Positions 9,001 to 18,045 of a stretch of 62,803 bases of DNA are shown in pieces (the stretch's first letter is position 1; the number at the start of each line of letters is the position of its first letter). A program made the position numbers and the translations under genes. The DNA is taken from positions 1 to 62,803 of the forward strand of contig NZ_NXIE01000007.1 of assembly GCF_004116625.1 (NCBI RefSeq), given 5' to 3'. Source of the stretch: Halarcobacter mediterraneus (lineage in GTDB: Bacteria; Campylobacterota; Campylobacteria; Campylobacterales; Arcobacteraceae). Below the pieces are notes generated by a model that saw only the letters and a list, made by a program, of their open reading frames with translations, was not told where the DNA came from and made no database searches.

Positions 9001-9628
9001 TAATACCTGTTTCTTTTGCAATTCTTAATATTTGGTCGTCAACAAAATGTTGATCTCCAATACCATGTCTCATAATTTCTAAGTAAAAGTCATCTCCAAA
9101 TATTTCTTTGTACTCTAAGGCTATTTCTTTTGCTTTTTCATAACCTTTTGCTCCGTTTTTAACATTTCTTTCATTTTGTAAGTTTAAATGCCAATTTATT
9201 TCTCCTTGTAAACAAGCAGCAGAACAAACTAAGCCTTCAGAGTTTTCCCTTAAAAGTTTTTTATTTATTCTTGGGTAATAATAAAAACCATGCATATATG
9301 CTTGACTAGACAGATACATAAGGTTTTTATACCCAATATCATTTTTGGCATATAAACATAAGTGAAACCTTTGTCTTGTTGTTTTATCATCAACTTCCTC
9401 TGAGTTGTGAATGTATGCTTCCATTCCAATAATAGGTTTTATACCTTGTGCTCTCATTGCATTATAAAAGTCAATAGCTCCAAACATATTACCATGGTCA
9501 GTCATAGCAACACTTGTCATTCCTAATTCTTTTATTTTTTTGGCTAAAGGTTTAATTTTATTTGCACCATCTAAAAGTGAATATTCTGTATGTAAATGTA
9601 AATGGGTAAATTTTGGTATATCTGACAT
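6083..9628 (-). CDS. dnaE: DNA polymerase III subunit alpha
   Basis: Main replicative polymerase catalytic subunit, 1181 residues, full length. The N-terminal PHP domain opens with THLHTEYSLLDGANKI. The catalytic centre includes GPGRGSAAGSLVAY and PDIDMDFCQSRRGEIIDYV with the metal-binding Asp residues. NRNAGTHAAGVVI and GYGFNKSHSAAYGLVTFYT follow in the fingers region, and a C-terminal OB fold comes after residue 960. It overlaps surE by 4 bp. Confidence 0.97.
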   Translation of the reverse strand: MSDIPKFTHLHLHTEYSLLDGANKIKPLAKKIKELGMTSVAMTDHGNMFGAIDFYNAMRAQGIKPIIGMEAYIHNSEEVDDKTTRQRFHLCLYAKNDIGYKNLMYLSSQAYMHGFYYYPRINKKLLRENSEGLVCSAACLQGEINWHLNLQNERNVKNGAKGYEKAKEIALEYKEIFGDDFYLEIMRHGIGDQHFVDDQILRIAKETGIKVVATNDTHYLNQKDADAHEAFMCIAMNKLYDDPNRLRHSVHEFYLKSPEQIAMLYADIPEAIEATQEIADKCNLEIKLGDPTPPNFKFTRQKLEEEGIKIPEPEEEYSLENDKTLFVHECWKGLKKRLEIVPEEKHQEYKDRLQVEIDIINNMKFPGYMLIVWDFVKVAKDMKIPVGPGRGSAAGSLVAYSMEITDIDPMPYGLLFERFLNPERVSMPDIDMDFCQSRRGEIIDYVVQQYGRANVAQIITFGKLLAKGVIRDVARVLDMPYSKADAMAKLIPDELGINLADSWEKEPKIKQLCDTDPQAKRVWEFALALEGLNRNAGTHAAGVVISNEPLWKKTPLFKPSGLDTIATQYNGKYVEDVDLIKFDFLGLKTLTVIEEANKLIEKRHGKRVDFLTTDVNDKGVYDLIQTGNTIGLFQIESSGMQDLAKKLRPSGFEDIIAMLALYRPGPMESGMLDDFIDRKHGRAEISYFYDEFVEPLKPILEPTYGVIVYQEQVMQIVQTIGGFSLGGADLVRRAMGKKIKEEMDRLKGEFAEGGVKKGYVKEHCEELFDLIVKFAGYGFNKSHSAAYGLVTFYTSYLKCYYPAEFMAALLTLEKDNTDKVVKYVDEVKRLGLDLFPPDINKSDLVFSAKKIDGEEVVMFGMGAIKGAGDVAINSILKERRENGEFKDMSDFISRIDGSKVNKRVIEALTKSGAFDSFMYSRKSLLEQIEIIGDTVGKAMTAKKMATGSLFGDSEELTRVELDLEHLPEYEAKEILEFEKASLGFYVSGHPLDEYREQLDKISYTLSSEIDEIADGSQALFVGKIEEITEKISKKGNKFGIANIVDLHGNIELMLFENRLKELEEDFDTSKPIAFKVKVTKDGDFTRMNILKIESLKDAQKEKVKTKHVEKEEPPLTVALPFSDSDEIMYKFFEIVANNQGKRNLKVLVKSKLADVELETGFSVTSQVETLVKQIDGAYIVA

Positions 9629-9669
9629 AGTTTTTCTTTTATTTTGGATTTAAATTTATTAGATTATAT

Positions 9670-10410
9670 CTAAAAATATTTTTGTGCTTCTTTATATCCT
9701 AAATTAAAACAATCCTTTAGCTCTTTGAAAGTAAACATTTTAAATTGGTGTATTTTAGGGCTTGTAATATAATAGTCACTATGTATTTTTGAATATTTTG
9801 CATTTTCTATAAATTGAGTAAATATTTTTCTTTTTACAAATTTAAAAGGATTATTTTTTGTATTATTCTCTTTGCTTTGATGAGGTAGTAAGTCAAGTGT
9901 ATAAATAGTATAGTTTTTGTTTTCTAGAGGTTTAATTGGCATATTATCAAAAAGACCACCATCTATTAATTGCATATTTTTATAATTAATTGGTTTAAAT
10001 AAAGGAGGTAAAGCACTTGATGCCATGCATAAGCTGTGAGTATTACCTTTGTCAAAGTAATATAATTTTTTAGTTTTTAAATCATAGGCATTAATATAAA
10101 CTTTTTTTGGAATTTCTTCTAAGTTATTTATTGGTAATAGTTCTTTTAAAATTGGATGTTTTTCATCAATTCTAAACAGACCTTTTTTTAAGTAATTGAA
10201 TTTAATAGCTTTTTTTATATCTTTTGAGGAAAAAATTTTAAGTTGTTCTTTTGCTTTTACACCACTTGCATGAGAAGTACATATAATTGCTCCAATTGAA
10301 CTTCCCGAATAGGCTTCAATTTTTATATTTTGTTCTTCTAAGAAATGAAGTACTCCTAAATGAAAAGCACCCCTTGCAGCACCTCCACTTAAGACAAGTG
10401 CAAAACTCAT
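9670..10410 (-). CDS. Patatin-like phospholipase family protein
   Basis: A 246-residue acyl hydrolase of the patatin fold. The oxyanion loop SGGAARGAFHLGVL and the nucleophile elbow GSSIG (Ser38) are near the start, and the catalytic Asp is in IDGGLFDNMP. No signal peptide or membrane segment is visible, so it is probably cytoplasmic or peripheral. Its start overlaps the end of the LpxH-like gene by 4 bp (ATGA), suggesting shared translation and a membrane-lipid theme. Substrate unknown. Confidence 0.87.
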   Translation of the reverse strand: MSFALVLSGGAARGAFHLGVLHFLEEQNIKIEAYSGSSIGAIICTSHASGVKAKEQLKIFSSKDIKKAIKFNYLKKGLFRIDEKHPILKELLPINNLEEIPKKVYINAYDLKTKKLYYFDKGNTHSLCMASSALPPLFKPINYKNMQLIDGGLFDNMPIKPLENKNYTIYTLDLLPHQSKENNTKNNPFKFVKRKIFTQFIENAKYSKIHSDYYITSPKIHQFKMFTFKELKDCFNLGYKEAQKYF

Positions 10411-11144
10411 TTATCTAACCAATTTATAATTTTAAATTCTCCTTCATATGTTTCAACAATAGCAGTACAAGATTCAACCCAGTCACCACAATTTAAGTAT
10501 TCAATTGTTTCAATATTTCTAATTTCTGCTTTGTGAATATGTCCACATATTATGCCATCATATTCTTTACGTTTTGCATGTGTTGCTAAGGTGTCTTCAA
10601 AATCTGTAATAAAAGAAACAGAGGATTTAACATTATCTTTTACATATTTAGAAAGTGACCACCTAGATTCAATACCAAGTTTAGTTCTAAAGAAATTTAA
10701 TACTTGATTTATAGCTAATAATAAGTCATAGCCATAATCTCCTAAAACTGCTAGCCACTTTTTTGTCATAGTTATTGAATCGAAGAAGTCTCCATGGGTG
10801 ATGAGGTATTTCTTTCCTTTTATTGATTCATAATTAAATTCATTTCTTATATCTAAAGAGTTACCTAAAATTAAAGGAACAAAGGGTCTTAGAAAGTCAT
10901 CATGGTTACCAGTTATAAAAATAACATTAGTGCCTTTTCTTGCTTTTTTTAATATTTTTTGAATTACATCAGAATGGCTTTGGGGCCAGATAAATTTTCT
11001 TTTTATTGCCCAACCATCAATTATATCACCAACTAAAAATAGATTTTCACTTTCATTATGTTTAAAAAAATCAAGAAGCATTTTTGTATTGGAATATTTT
11101 GTTCCCAAGTGTACATCAGAGATAAAGATACTTTTATATTTCAT
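10407..11144 (-). CDS. LpxH-like UDP-2,3-diacylglucosamine diphosphatase family metallophosphoesterase
   Basis: Calcineurin-like metallophosphoesterase of 245 residues with all metal motifs: SDVHLG, GDIIDGW, GNHDD, THGD and CGHIHKA. This layout fits the LpxH group, which cleaves UDP-2,3-diacylglucosamine to lipid X in lipid A synthesis, although relatives act on other substrates. Other lipid A genes (lpxA, lpxB) are elsewhere in this window, which supports but does not prove the role. ATG start; overlaps the patatin gene by 4 bp. Confidence 0.8.
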   Translation of the reverse strand: MKYKSIFISDVHLGTKYSNTKMLLDFFKHNESENLFLVGDIIDGWAIKRKFIWPQSHSDVIQKILKKARKGTNVIFITGNHDDFLRPFVPLILGNSLDIRNEFNYESIKGKKYLITHGDFFDSITMTKKWLAVLGDYGYDLLLAINQVLNFFRTKLGIESRWSLSKYVKDNVKSSVSFITDFEDTLATHAKRKEYDGIICGHIHKAEIRNIETIEYLNCGDWVESCTAIVETYEGEFKIINWLDK

Positions 11145-11188
11145 AAAAAGTATCTTATTACATCTTGGTTACAAAATAATAACAGATA

Positions 11189-11743
11189 TTAAAAATAAGT
11201 TACTAGAAGTCCTTCTTTTACATTTAAGAAAGTTTCTTCTCCTTTTAGTGTTTTTACTAATTCCAAAGCAAATTCCATAGCAGTTGCTGGACCCCTTGAG
11301 GTTATAACTTTTTCATCTTTCACTACATTTTCATTTTCTATATATTTTGCAGAATCTATTTTCTTTTCAAAACTAGGATAACAAGTATATTTTTCATTTA
11401 ATACCTTAGCATGATGTAATACATAGGGTGCTGCACAAATTGCTCCAATATATTTATTTGTGTCTTTCATTTTTTTCAATGTTTGTTGTACAAGTTCTGA
11501 ACTTGCTAAATTTAAAGTGTTTTGTGCTCCTCCTGGAAGAACTATCATTTCATAAGCTTCTATATTATTAAGCTCTTCTAATTTTATATCTGCTTTTATT
11601 GTGATATTATTAGCACCTAGTGTTTCAAGTTCATTTATTGTTGCAATTGTTACTTGAACTTCTGCTCTTCTTAAAATATCTATAATTGAAACTGCTTCAA
11701 TCTCTTCAAAACCTGTTGAAATTATAATTAGTACTTTTGACAT
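11189..11743 (-). CDS. DJ-1/PfpI family protein (YajL/ThiJ type)
   Basis: A 184-residue cytoplasmic protein with the DJ-1 fold. The opening STGFEEIEAVSIIDILRRA carries the conserved Glu, and YIGAICAAPYVL holds the nucleophile-elbow Cys103. Members act as protein or nucleotide deglycases, chaperones or oxidative-stress sensors; which applies here cannot be told. It is transcribed toward the LpxH-like gene with a 44-bp gap. Confidence 0.85.
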   Translation of the reverse strand: MSKVLIIISTGFEEIEAVSIIDILRRAEVQVTIATINELETLGANNITIKADIKLEELNNIEAYEMIVLPGGAQNTLNLASSELVQQTLKKMKDTNKYIGAICAAPYVLHHAKVLNEKYTCYPSFEKKIDSAKYIENENVVKDEKVITSRGPATAMEFALELVKTLKGEETFLNVKEGLLVTYF

Positions 11744-11886
11744 TTAAAATCCTTTGAAAAAAATTTAATTATTTTATCATAAGTTTCTATGTAAATAGCT
11801 ATTTTAGGCATCTTAAAATATATACTTTTCAAGAATTTATAAGTTATATTTAAATAAAATCTATCTAATTATAAAAAGGGGATTTT

Positions 11887-12549
11887 ATGCTTAAAAATTT
11901 CGCTAAAGCTTGTATTGCAACTGTAACTGTATCTTTACTTTTCACTGGTTGTTTATCTAAGTACAATAATGCGTCAGCAAATGATGATTCTGTGAAAAGA
12001 GAAGACACAAAAGTTCAAGTAACTAAAGGTTATCTAAAAATAGCAGAAGACCAACAAATGAATATCACAAATCAATCAACATTAGAAGGTTCGATTAATT
12101 CTTTAGCCACTCAAATGATGAGAAATAAGAAAATGGATACTCGAAAACCAGTTTTAATTACTTCTTTTGTGAGACTAGATAACTTTAAGAAAACAACAGA
12201 GTTTGGAAGAATAGTTAGTGAAAGTATGATTAACGAAATGTCAAATAGAGGTTTCAATGTAATTGAATATAGAGGTCAAATGGCAGTTTCAATTAATGAA
12301 AAAGGTGAATATTTTATTTCAAGAAACCCTTATAAGCTAAAAGATCAAATACCAAATACATATGTGGTAGTGGGAACGTATTCTAGACAATTTGGAAAAG
12401 TTATGCTTAATGCTAGAGTTATTGATAATATAACAGGTAGAATAATTTCAAGTGCAAGGGCAACTTACTTACATAATCGAAGAAATGATTGTATTATCTT
12501 TAAAGATTGCAAACCAGCTAGAACAATAAGAATTATTCAAGAAAAATAA
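11887..12549 (+). CDS. FlgO-family outer-membrane lipoprotein (first copy)
   Basis: A 220-residue exported protein with a lipoprotein signal (lipobox LFTGC, Cys22). The body (about 70-205), with ITSFVRLDNFKKTTEFGRIV, a middle YRGQMAVS segment and YVVVGTYSRQFGKVMLNARV, matches the FlgO domain as I remember it from Vibrio FlgO, an outer-membrane protein that affects flagellar stability. AAGGGGA gives a strong ribosome site. It is followed 5 bp later by a second FlgO-like gene, suggesting a paired assembly. No flagellar gene is adjacent, so the flagellar role is inference. Confidence 0.75.
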   Translation: MLKNFAKACIATVTVSLLFTGCLSKYNNASANDDSVKREDTKVQVTKGYLKIAEDQQMNITNQSTLEGSINSLATQMMRNKKMDTRKPVLITSFVRLDNFKKTTEFGRIVSESMINEMSNRGFNVIEYRGQMAVSINEKGEYFISRNPYKLKDQIPNTYVVVGTYSRQFGKVMLNARVIDNITGRIISSARATYLHNRRNDCIIFKDCKPARTIRIIQEK

Positions 12550-12554
12550 AATAA

Positions 12555-13199
12555 ATGCGAAATATTTTAAAATGTCTCTTTTTTCTCGCCATAATATTAA
12601 TTTCTTTTACTTCTTGTAATGCAGTAAAGTCTCTTACAGGAAGTGAAGACTTTCCTTCATTTGTAAAAGATGTAGCAAAAAAAACATCAACTGATCATAA
12701 AAATATTAGTGGCTCAAATGATTTTAATTCTTTAGTTAAAATTTTAGTTGATGATATGTCTTTAAAACTAAAAAAATATGTAATGGAAGATGATATTGTT
12801 TTAGTTTCAGATTTTGTAAACTTAGATAGATTAGAAAATAGATCAAAATTAGGTTTTTTATTATCAGAAAATTTAAAAGACTCTTTAATAAACAAAGATA
12901 TTATCGTAAGACAAGTAGAACTTAGTGAAAACTTTACTTATGGACAACATGGTTTAAACCTTTTAACAAGAGAACAAAAAGAAATAGTAAATAAAAATGT
13001 AAAAGAAAAGTTTGCCGTAGTTGGCACTTATACTATTACTACACAAAGTTTGATTGTATTTATAAAACTTCTTGATGTGACTAATGGTAATATTTTAGCT
13101 GCTGCAAATTCAAGTACTTCAGTTGATGAAGAAATTACTCAATTAGAAGGAATGAATAAAGAAAGAAAACTTACTTTTCGTCCAAGAATGGTTTTATAA
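12555..13199 (+). CDS. FlgO-family lipoprotein (second copy)
   Basis: A 214-residue putative lipoprotein (signal MRNILKCLFFLAIILISFTS, lipobox Cys21). It shares the FlgO layout with the previous gene: VLVSDFVNLDRLENRSKLGF, then a VVGTYTI strand and FIKLLDVTNGNILAAANSS. An extra N-terminal segment of about 30 residues repeats the motif SGSxDF. No clear ribosome site precedes the ATG, so translation is probably coupled to the upstream gene 5 bp away. Its end overlaps recJ on the other strand by 6 bp. Confidence 0.72.
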   Translation: MRNILKCLFFLAIILISFTSCNAVKSLTGSEDFPSFVKDVAKKTSTDHKNISGSNDFNSLVKILVDDMSLKLKKYVMEDDIVLVSDFVNLDRLENRSKLGFLLSENLKDSLINKDIIVRQVELSENFTYGQHGLNLLTREQKEIVNKNVKEKFAVVGTYTITTQSLIVFIKLLDVTNGNILAAANSSTSVDEEITQLEGMNKERKLTFRPRMVL

Positions 13200-14759
13200 A
13201 ATTTCTTGAATTAAAAATTGTGGATTAACTTTTCCTCTAAATTCATTTTTATTTACAGTTATTATTATATCAATAAAGTTTTCATTTATTGGTTCTTCTT
13301 GATAAAATTTAATTGCTTCAAATAAATAACCATTGTTATTTAAAGTGAGTTTTAAATGATTTTTATCTTTCCCAAAAAAATCATATTTTATAATTTGAGA
13401 GTTTGAAACTTTAAAAATTGGACGATAGTTCTTCAATCCATAAGGTTCAAATCTTTCAATAATTTCTAAAAATTCTATATCAACAGAAGAAACATCAAGC
13501 TCACCTAAAATATCATGTTCTATATGTAATTCTTCTTGAGAAATATTTAAAAGTTCATTTATTCTTTTTTTGAACTTTTCAAGATTTTTTGCTTCAAGGG
13601 ATAAACCTGCAGCATTTTTATGCCCTCCAAAACCTAATAATAAATCAGAAGTTTCAGAAATAATCGTATGAAGGTTTATATTTGCATTTGCCCTTGCACT
13701 TCCTTTTGCAATACCATTTTTTATAGAAAATATAAAAGCAGGTTTTTTAAAAGAATTTGAGAGCTTAGATGCAACTATTCCAATAACTCCTTCATGCCAA
13801 TCTTCTCCCCAAACAATAACTGCATTATCTTCAGGGTTTGTAGCATTTGTAGCTTTTTGAGAAATTTCTTCTTGTAAATTCTTTCTAAAACAGTTAAGTT
13901 CTTCAAGAAGCTGCAAAGCGTCATTTGCTTCATACTCATTTGAAGAAAGCAAAAAGTTTAGTGCAATAGATGCATCTTCCATTCTTCCTGCACTATTTAT
14001 TTTAGGAGCAATAGTAAAACCTATATCATCTGAAACAAAAATCTCTTTAGACATCATTTCATTTAGTTTTATAAAAGCAGGTCTTTTAGAAGCTTTTATT
14101 TTCTTCAAGCCATATTTAACCATAGTATAATTAAGACTAGTCATAGGCATGATATCAGCAATAATTGCAACACAAAGTAAATCAAAAAATTCTTGAAGAT
14201 TTACGTCTGCATTTATTTCTTTTTTTATTGAAGCACATAGATACCAAGCAACTTGAGCTCCACAGATTTCTTTAAATGGAAAATTACAATCTTCTTGTTT
14301 TGGATTTATTATGGCAAAAGCCTCAGGTATATTTTCTCCTACTGTATGATGGTCTGTTATAATTAGGTCTATATTTTTTTGTTTTAGAAGTTCTGCCGCA
14401 TGGCAAGCTGAGATACCATTATCAACGGTTATTACTAAACCTTCATCTATCATATCAACTATTTTAGGACTTAATCCATAACCATGTTCAAATCTATTGG
14501 GAATAATGTGATTTACTTTTTTTCCGATTTTTTGGAAGAAGTCTACAATAATAGTTGTTGAAACAACTCCATCTACATCATAATCTCCTACAATAGTTAT
14601 TGTTTCATTATTTAATAAGGCTTCTTTTATTCTACTTGTAGCTTTTTTAATATCTTTGAAGCTATCGGGTTGGGGAAGGTTAGCTAGGCGAGAATAAGGG
14701 TTATCCTTATGTCTCGCAGCTAAAAGTTCATATAAGCTAGTTTTTGTAACCTTTGACAT
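13194..14759 (-). CDS. recJ: Single-stranded-DNA-specific exonuclease RecJ
   Basis: A 5'-3' ssDNA exonuclease of recombination and mismatch repair. DHH-family motifs are present: VGDYDVDGVVSTTI (motif I), TDHHTVGE (motif III) and the DHHA1 motif GFGGHKNAAGLS. At 521 residues it is slightly shorter than the Escherichia coli enzyme but has all catalytic parts. The ATG overlaps the pyrG stop by one base (TAATG), so the two are coupled. Confidence 0.93.
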   Translation of the reverse strand: MSKVTKTSLYELLAARHKDNPYSRLANLPQPDSFKDIKKATSRIKEALLNNETITIVGDYDVDGVVSTTIIVDFFQKIGKKVNHIIPNRFEHGYGLSPKIVDMIDEGLVITVDNGISACHAAELLKQKNIDLIITDHHTVGENIPEAFAIINPKQEDCNFPFKEICGAQVAWYLCASIKKEINADVNLQEFFDLLCVAIIADIMPMTSLNYTMVKYGLKKIKASKRPAFIKLNEMMSKEIFVSDDIGFTIAPKINSAGRMEDASIALNFLLSSNEYEANDALQLLEELNCFRKNLQEEISQKATNATNPEDNAVIVWGEDWHEGVIGIVASKLSNSFKKPAFIFSIKNGIAKGSARANANINLHTIISETSDLLLGFGGHKNAAGLSLEAKNLEKFKKRINELLNISQEELHIEHDILGELDVSSVDIEFLEIIERFEPYGLKNYRPIFKVSNSQIIKYDFFGKDKNHLKLTLNNNGYLFEAIKFYQEEPINENFIDIIITVNKNEFRGKVNPQFLIQEIL

Positions 14760-16375
14760 TAATCTTTTTTATTTGCTTGTTTTACAAATTCTAGAATTAT
14801 AGGGTTTGGCGTTTCAAGGTGTGAAGTAAATTCTGGATGAAACTGAACTCCAACAAACCAAGGGTGGTCTTTTATTTCTACTGCTTCAATTAAGCCACTT
14901 GATTGTCCTGAAATAATCATTCCAGCTTCTTCTAATCTCTCTTTATATGCAGGGTTTGCTTCGTATCTATGTCTATGTCTTTCATAGTATACTTTTTCAT
15001 TTCCATAGGCTTTTTGCAAATTTGTACCTTTTAGTGGTTCAAATGGATATTCTCCTAGTCTCATAGTTCCACCCATTGGTGATTTATGAGTTCTTAATTG
15101 TTTTTCTCCACTTTGGTCTATAAATTCATCAATTAGATAAATAACAGGTTCTTTTGTATCTTCTTTAAATTCAATAGAGTTTGCTTCTTCAATACCTAAA
15201 ACATTTCTTGCATATTCAATGATAGCTAGCTGCATTCCTAAACAAATTCCTAAGTAAGGTATTTTGTTTTCTCTTGCATATTTTATAGCTTCAAGTTTTC
15301 CTTTTGCCCCTCTATGACCAAATCCACCTGCAACTAAAATTGCATCTGAATTTCCTATAATCTCATATGCACCACTATCTTCAATTCTTTCACTATCACA
15401 CCAGTGAATATTTACTTTTATACTTAAATGTGCCCCTGCATGGATAAGTGCTTCAATAAGAGATTTATATGATTCTTTTAAGTCTAAGTATTTACCTACA
15501 AAAGCAATAGTTACTTCATCTTGAGGTACAAGAATATTCTTAACTAAAGTATCCCATTTTTCCATATTTGGTTTAATCTTTATATTAAAGTGTTCAGATA
15601 GAGGACTTAATATACCTTCTTTGATGAAGTGTAAAGGAACTTGATAAATAGATTGAGCATCTCCTGCTTCAATTACTGCATTTCTATCTATATCACAAGA
15701 AAGAGCAAGTTTTTCTTTAAGGTTTTTAGGTAACTCTTTTTCTGTTCTACAAACTAACATATGAGGAGTAATACCAATTCTTCTAAGTTCTTGAACAGAA
15801 TGTTGAGTTGGTTTTGTTTTTAATTCACCTGCAGCTTTTATATAAGGAACTAAACTTACATGAATATTCATTGTATTTGTTTTTGGTTGCTCATGTCTTA
15901 TTGCACGGATTGCTTCCATAAATGGTAATCCTTCGATATCACCAACTGTTCCACCAAGCTCAATTATTAAAAATTCGTTGTCGTCTGCTGCTGCATAAAT
16001 TCTATCTTTAATCTCATCTACAACATGAGGGATTACTTGAATTGTTTTTCCAAGGTATCCACCTTCTCTTTCTCTTCTAATTACACTTTGGTAAACTTGA
16101 CCTGTAGTAAAAGAGTTTTTTGCTGTAAGTGTTTTATCTATAAATCTTTCATAGTTTCCTAAGTCTAAGTCTGTTTCTGCTCCATCAGCTGTAACAAAAA
16201 CTTCTCCATGTTCTAGTGGACTCATTGTTCCTGGGTCAACATTTAAGTAAGGGTCAATTTTAAGCATACTTACTTTGAACCCTGATTGTTTTAAAATAGT
16301 TGCAATAGATGCAGAAGTAATACCTTTACCAAGTGAACTCAATACTCCACCTGTAACAAATATAAATTTAGTCAT
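14759..16375 (-). CDS. pyrG: CTP synthase
   Basis: Makes CTP from UTP using glutamine and ATP. The N-terminal synthase domain opens with [20 protein letters not shown] (P loop). The C-terminal class I amidotransferase carries the catalytic Cys in [12 protein letters not shown] and the His-Glu pair in VQFHPEF. At 538 residues it is the usual length. Upstream of recJ, with an intergenic of about 110 bp on the promoter side. Confidence 0.97.
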   Translation of the reverse strand: MTKFIFVTGGVLSSLGKGITSASIATILKQSGFKVSMLKIDPYLNVDPGTMSPLEHGEVFVTADGAETDLDLGNYERFIDKTLTAKNSFTTGQVYQSVIRREREGGYLGKTIQVIPHVVDEIKDRIYAAADDNEFLIIELGGTVGDIEGLPFMEAIRAIRHEQPKTNTMNIHVSLVPYIKAAGELKTKPTQHSVQELRRIGITPHMLVCRTEKELPKNLKEKLALSCDIDRNAVIEAGDAQSIYQVPLHFIKEGILSPLSEHFNIKIKPNMEKWDTLVKNILVPQDEVTIAFVGKYLDLKESYKSLIEALIHAGAHLSIKVNIHWCDSERIEDSGAYEIIGNSDAILVAGGFGHRGAKGKLEAIKYARENKIPYLGICLGMQLAIIEYARNVLGIEEANSIEFKEDTKEPVIYLIDEFIDQSGEKQLRTHKSPMGGTMRLGEYPFEPLKGTNLQKAYGNEKVYYERHRHRYEANPAYKERLEEAGMIISGQSSGLIEAVEIKDHPWFVGVQFHPEFTSHLETPNPIILEFVKQANKKD

Positions 16376-16452
16376 TAAAAGCTCCGTGAATTAAATAGTA
16401 GTCAAAATATATCGCGATTATAGCGAATGAGAAGTTAATAAGTAGTTAAGTT

Positions 16453-16474
16453 AATAGGGGCAACTGCCCCTATT
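16453..16474. terminator. Putative hairpin terminator between ccoG and pyrG
   Basis: A GC-rich 9-bp stem (AATAGGGGC at 16453-16461 with GCCCCTATT at 16466-16474) has a 4-nt loop. It lies just downstream of ccoG on the minus strand. The downstream U tract is poor, so its strength as an intrinsic terminator is uncertain. Confidence 0.5.
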
Positions 16475-16484
16475 TAGATAAAAA

Positions 16485-17867
16485 TTATTTTAATTTGTCT
16501 GCTCTTGGATAGATAAATACAGCATCTCTAAATACTGAAATCTTCTCAGGTTCATCAACAGCATAAGCTCTAAGTTTTACAGTAATAGGTGTATCTTTTG
16601 TTTTATCATTAACTAAGATTTTATCTGTTTGTAAAATTACAACTTTTTTTCTAAGTCTTCCTGGTTGTAATTTAAATGGTCTAAATCTTTCTATTGTTAT
16701 ATCATCTCTTCCTACTATTTCAATATTATAGGTATGTGTTTTAGAATCAGTATTTTGAAATAGAAGTAGAAAATTATTAGCAACTACATTATCTTCTTTT
16801 ATTTTGTAAAGTTGAGTTGTTTTATTTACATTTAGAAGCATATACTCTTTTTTTCCACCCATTACAAATAATAGTCCAATAACTAATACTAAAGCAACTG
16901 TATACATAATAGTTGATTTTCTAAGAACTTTTGTTGGTTCACCTTTTTTGATATCCCTTGTACTTGTCCATTGTACTAAAGATTCTTTTCCAAGTTTTCC
17001 CATAACTTTTGTACAGGCATCAACACATTCAAGACAATTAATACATTCAAGTTGTAAACCTTTTCTAATATCAATATGGGTAGGACAAACAGTAACACAT
17101 GATTCACATGTAGTACATTCATTCATTTCATCAGGAAGGTCTTTTTGTTTAAAAATAATTTTTTCTTTATTATCATTATAAATATCTCCACCTCTATTCG
17201 TAGAATAAATTGCTTGATATGTATCTTCATCATAAAGTACTGATTGTACCCTTGAGTAAGGACAAATATAAACACAAAAATCTTCTTTTAGCCAAACTAC
17301 ATCATAAACAAGAAAAGCAGCAATAGCTAATACAAAACCAATTAAAAACCAGTGTTCTGTCGGATTTTGAATATATGCAAAAAAATCTTCAGGTGGAACA
17401 AAGTACCACATAAAATCTGCTGCAGCAAGAAGTGAAAGCATTGTCCAGATGATTACAGCAACTACTTTCTTTGAAGCATTTTCTGGCTTTGACCAATCTG
17501 GTTCTTTTTGTTTATTTTTAATTCTTCTTAAACCTAAAAGTTTTGATTCAATTAAATCTCTATAAATTACTCTAAAAATTGTTTGGGGACAGGCCCATCC
17601 ACACCAAGCTCTACCACCTATGGCAGTTACTGCAAAAATTCCAAGGAATAGCAGCATTAATAAAAATGGCATAAGATATAATTCTTGCATGTCAAAAGCA
17701 ATTCCCATTAGATGAAGTTGCTTTTTATCAAATGATAATAAAAATATGTGATTTCCATTAATCTTTATAAATGGTAAACTTAAAGCAACAATTGTAGCAA
17801 TAATATAACCATAATACCTTTTTATTCGGAAAGGAATTTTTTTTGAGATAGCGTTAGTTTTAGTCAT
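16485..17867 (-). CDS. ccoG: Cytochrome c oxidase accessory protein CcoG (RdxA/FixG)
   Basis: Polytopic membrane iron-sulfur protein that helps copper delivery to cbb3 oxidase. Transmembrane segments lie near residues 17-35, 55-85, 145-165, 180-205 and 325-345. The motif GGRAWCGWACPQTI follows the second segment. Two 4Fe-4S clusters are read from CTTCESCVTVCP and CINCLECVDAC. The C-terminal periplasmic immunoglobulin-like domain is typical. 460 residues. The ccoNOQP genes are not in this window. An inverted repeat lies in its upstream region. Confidence 0.93.
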   Translation of the reverse strand: MTKTNAISKKIPFRIKRYYGYIIATIVALSLPFIKINGNHIFLLSFDKKQLHLMGIAFDMQELYLMPFLLMLLFLGIFAVTAIGGRAWCGWACPQTIFRVIYRDLIESKLLGLRRIKNKQKEPDWSKPENASKKVVAVIIWTMLSLLAAADFMWYFVPPEDFFAYIQNPTEHWFLIGFVLAIAAFLVYDVVWLKEDFCVYICPYSRVQSVLYDEDTYQAIYSTNRGGDIYNDNKEKIIFKQKDLPDEMNECTTCESCVTVCPTHIDIRKGLQLECINCLECVDACTKVMGKLGKESLVQWTSTRDIKKGEPTKVLRKSTIMYTVALVLVIGLLFVMGGKKEYMLLNVNKTTQLYKIKEDNVVANNFLLLFQNTDSKTHTYNIEIVGRDDITIERFRPFKLQPGRLRKKVVILQTDKILVNDKTKDTPITVKLRAYAVDEPEKISVFRDAVFIYPRADKLK

Positions 17868-17908
17868 CTTTCTATCCTAATATTTTTTCTTAATTATATA
17901 TAAAGCCA

Positions 17909-17937
17909 ACTTATAATAAGCATAAACTATTATAAGT
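17909..17937. promoter_or_regulatory. 29-bp inverted repeat upstream of ccoG
   Basis: Perfect 10-bp arms (ACTTATAATA at 17909-17918, TATTATAAGT at 17928-17937) are separated by 9 bp. The minus-strand copy of the right arm contains TATAAT, which would place a transcription start roughly 55 bp before ccoG. It could be an operator around the ccoG promoter, but AT-rich DNA makes such repeats common. Confidence 0.35.
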
Positions 17938-18045
17938 ATAGCTTATCTAAATTTAATAAAAACCTTATATTGTATATATACATTAAAAAGCTTTATCACA
18001 TAAAATGGATAATATCTTATAAAAAATTAATATTAGATAATACTT

